Assembly: GCF_004005815.1 (NCBI RefSeq)
Contig: NZ_SACK01000003.1
Location: 124,001-188,000 of the forward strand
Direction: 5' to 3'
From: Mucilaginibacter limnophilus
GTDB taxonomy: Bacteria; Bacteroidota; Bacteroidia; Sphingobacteriales; Sphingobacteriaceae
Length of the DNA stretch: 64,000 nt
This document shows positions 62,839 to 64,000 of this stretch, one piece after another. The translations under genes were made by a program, and so were the position numbers. Each line of letters opens with the position of its first letter. The stretch's first letter is position 1. The notes under the pieces were generated by a model that saw only the letters and a program-made list of their open reading frames with translations, did not search any database and was not told the DNA's origin.

Positions 62839-64000
62839 AAATTATTCATTTTAAGTTTGTTTAATGCTTCATATAAACATACAGCAGCGTTATATACATC
62901 GGTAAAGGTATTGTATAAAGGTACGGCGCTTAACCGAATAACATCAGGTTCACGCCAGTCGCCGATAACGCCATGCTGTGTCAGGTAATTAAAAACCTCA
63001 CGGGCTTTGTGCCGGCAAATCAACGATAGCTGGCATCCCCGTGCATCCGGATCAACCGGCGTAATGATGTTGAAGACATCTTCGCCATGCTTAAGATTTA
63101 TATTCTTTATCAGCCACTCAAAATAAGCCGTTAGAGCAATGCTTTTCTTTCTCACGGGTTCTATACCGCCTGCGCGGGTAAAAATGCCAAGAGAGGCTTT
63201 ATTTAGCGCCAAAAGCATTATCGGGCTTGTGCTCACCTGCCAGCCCTGTGCGCCATTAGCCGCGTGAAAGCCCGGCGCCATTAAAAAACGTTTCTCTTCG
63301 GCATAGCCCCACCATCCGGCAAAACGTGGCAGTTTATCATTACCATGATGTTTTTCGTGGACAAAAATGCCGCTTATGCCACCCGGACCTGAGTTCATAT
63401 ATTTATAGGAGCACCAGCACGCGAAATCGACATCCCAATTGTGCAGTTGTAATGGTACATTACCTGCGGCATGCGCCAGGTCGAAGCCGGCAATAGCCCC
63501 TGCCTGATGCGCGGCTTTTGTGATAGCCTGCAGATCAAAAAACTGACCGGTGTAATAATTTATTCCGCCGAAAAGCACAAGTGCCAGTTCATCCTTATGT
63601 TCCTCTATGGCTAATATGATGTCTTCGGTACGCAGGGTGTATTCACCTTCACGCGGTGAAACTTCGATAATTGCATCAGCCGGATCAAAACCATGAAACT
63701 TTACCTGGCTTTCCACGGCATACTGGTCAGACGGGAAAGCTCCGGCTTCCATTAGTATTTTATATCTCTTTTTATTTGGCTTATAGAAGCTTACGAGAAG
63801 CAGATGCAAATTTACTGTAAGTGAATTCATGATTGCTACCTCACTGTTTAAGGCGCCAACAATTGGTGCAGTAAGAGTGGCTACTTGTTTATGATAGCTT
63901 AGCCACGGAGCATCCCCCTCAAACCAGCCCTCAACCGCTTTGCTTTCCCACACCTTTAGTTGCTCGGCCAAATAATCAGCCGCAGCACGAGGCTGCAATC
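62835..64000 (-). CDS. kynU: kynureninase (5' end outside window)
   Basis: Kynureninase cleaves kynurenine or 3-hydroxykynurenine to anthranilate (or its hydroxy form) and alanine with PLP. The 388 visible residues lack about 20-30 from the N-terminus. The frame reads through the window edge with TTG (Leu) as the first complete codon, giving LQPRAA as in the GNSLGLQPR motif. The PLP-lysine region CWCSYKYMNSGPGGI and FDLAHAAGNVPL are present. Its stop overlaps the bestrophin ATG. Confidence 0.95.
   Translation of the reverse strand, partial: LQPRAAADYLAEQLKVWESKAVEGWFEGDAPWLSYHKQVATLTAPIVGALNSEVAIMNSLTVNLHLLLVSFYKPNKKRYKILMEAGAFPSDQYAVESQVKFHGFDPADAIIEVSPREGEYTLRTEDIILAIEEHKDELALVLFGGINYYTGQFFDLQAITKAAHQAGAIAGFDLAHAAGNVPLQLHNWDVDFACWCSYKYMNSGPGGISGIFVHEKHHGNDKLPRFAGWWGYAEEKRFLMAPGFHAANGAQGWQVSTSPIMLLALNKASLGIFTRAGGIEPVRKKSIALTAYFEWLIKNINLKHGEDVFNIITPVDPDARGCQLSLICRHKAREVFNYLTQHGVIGDWREPDVIRLSAVPLYNTFTDVYNAAVCLYEALNKLKMNNL

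Noticed and set aside
1..64000. CRISPR array, insertion sequence or prophage
   Set aside because: No regularly spaced repeats, transposase, integrase or phage structural gene is visible in any frame.

Overview
The window looks like a chromosomal segment of a Bacteroidota bacterium, most likely family Sphingobacteriaceae (Mucilaginibacter/Pedobacter-like). The evidence is moderately AT-rich coding DNA, weak or absent Shine-Dalgarno sites, promoter candidates of the Bacteroidota type (TTG, about 20 bp, TAnnTTTG), and typical families: a PorE-like TPR/beta-propeller/OmpA protein, DUF4369-TlpA thioredoxin, a Wza/Wzx/Wzy exopolysaccharide locus and kynureninase. The genus is inference. No CRISPR array, transposase, integrase or prophage gene is visible.

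Layout. 1-9 kb: 3' end of recQ, a PorE-like envelope protein, queE, a lipoprotein-Rieske pair, folD and lepA. 9-13 kb: AlbA_2, GNAT and DUF4442 proteins, then a compact ArsR/SRPBCC/DoxX/DUF4256 operon behind a promoter carrying two near-identical 19-bp repeats. 13-18 kb: gyrA followed by two TPR genes. 18-31 kb: hemF, an MFS carrier, a cold-shock protein, 1-Cys peroxiredoxin, a chromate transporter, rplU-rpmA, a DAACS symporter, a serine hydrolase, an AlkB-like dioxygenase, a TlpA-like protein and a RibD-C reductase. 31.7-34 kb: an AT-rich islet with two orphan genes, abutting tRNA-Leu(UAG) and separated by relics resembling the tRNA 3' end. 34-51.6 kb: an exopolysaccharide cluster entirely on the minus strand (UDP-sugar dehydrogenase, Wza, Wzz-like, Wzx, Wzy, four glycosyltransferases, beta-helix protein, two initiating sugar-phosphate transferases), with kdsD and kdsA just upstream. 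51.7-64 kb: a BaiN/HI0933 flavoprotein divergent from a nuoA-nuoB pair, an EEP phosphatase, a small secreted protein, NADP-isocitrate dehydrogenase, purK and purE separated by nested palindromic repeats, DUF1801, a MATE exporter, and an overlapping operon of kynureninase (5' end beyond the window), bestrophin and an HDAC-fold deacylase.

How genes work together. The polysaccharide cluster contains a nearly complete Wzx/Wzy-type pathway: lipid-linked initiation, sugar addition, flipping, polymerisation, length control and export. No tyrosine autokinase is seen. KdsD and KdsA supply Kdo, probably for lipopolysaccharide. PurK and PurE perform consecutive steps of purine synthesis. Ribosomal proteins L21 and L27 share one promoter.

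The items most worth a second look are the tRNA-Leu islet with its repeated tRNA-3'-like relics, the ArsR operator architecture, the kynU-bestrophin-HDAC operon, the unusual tails on L27 and NuoA, and the nested palindrome between purK and purE.
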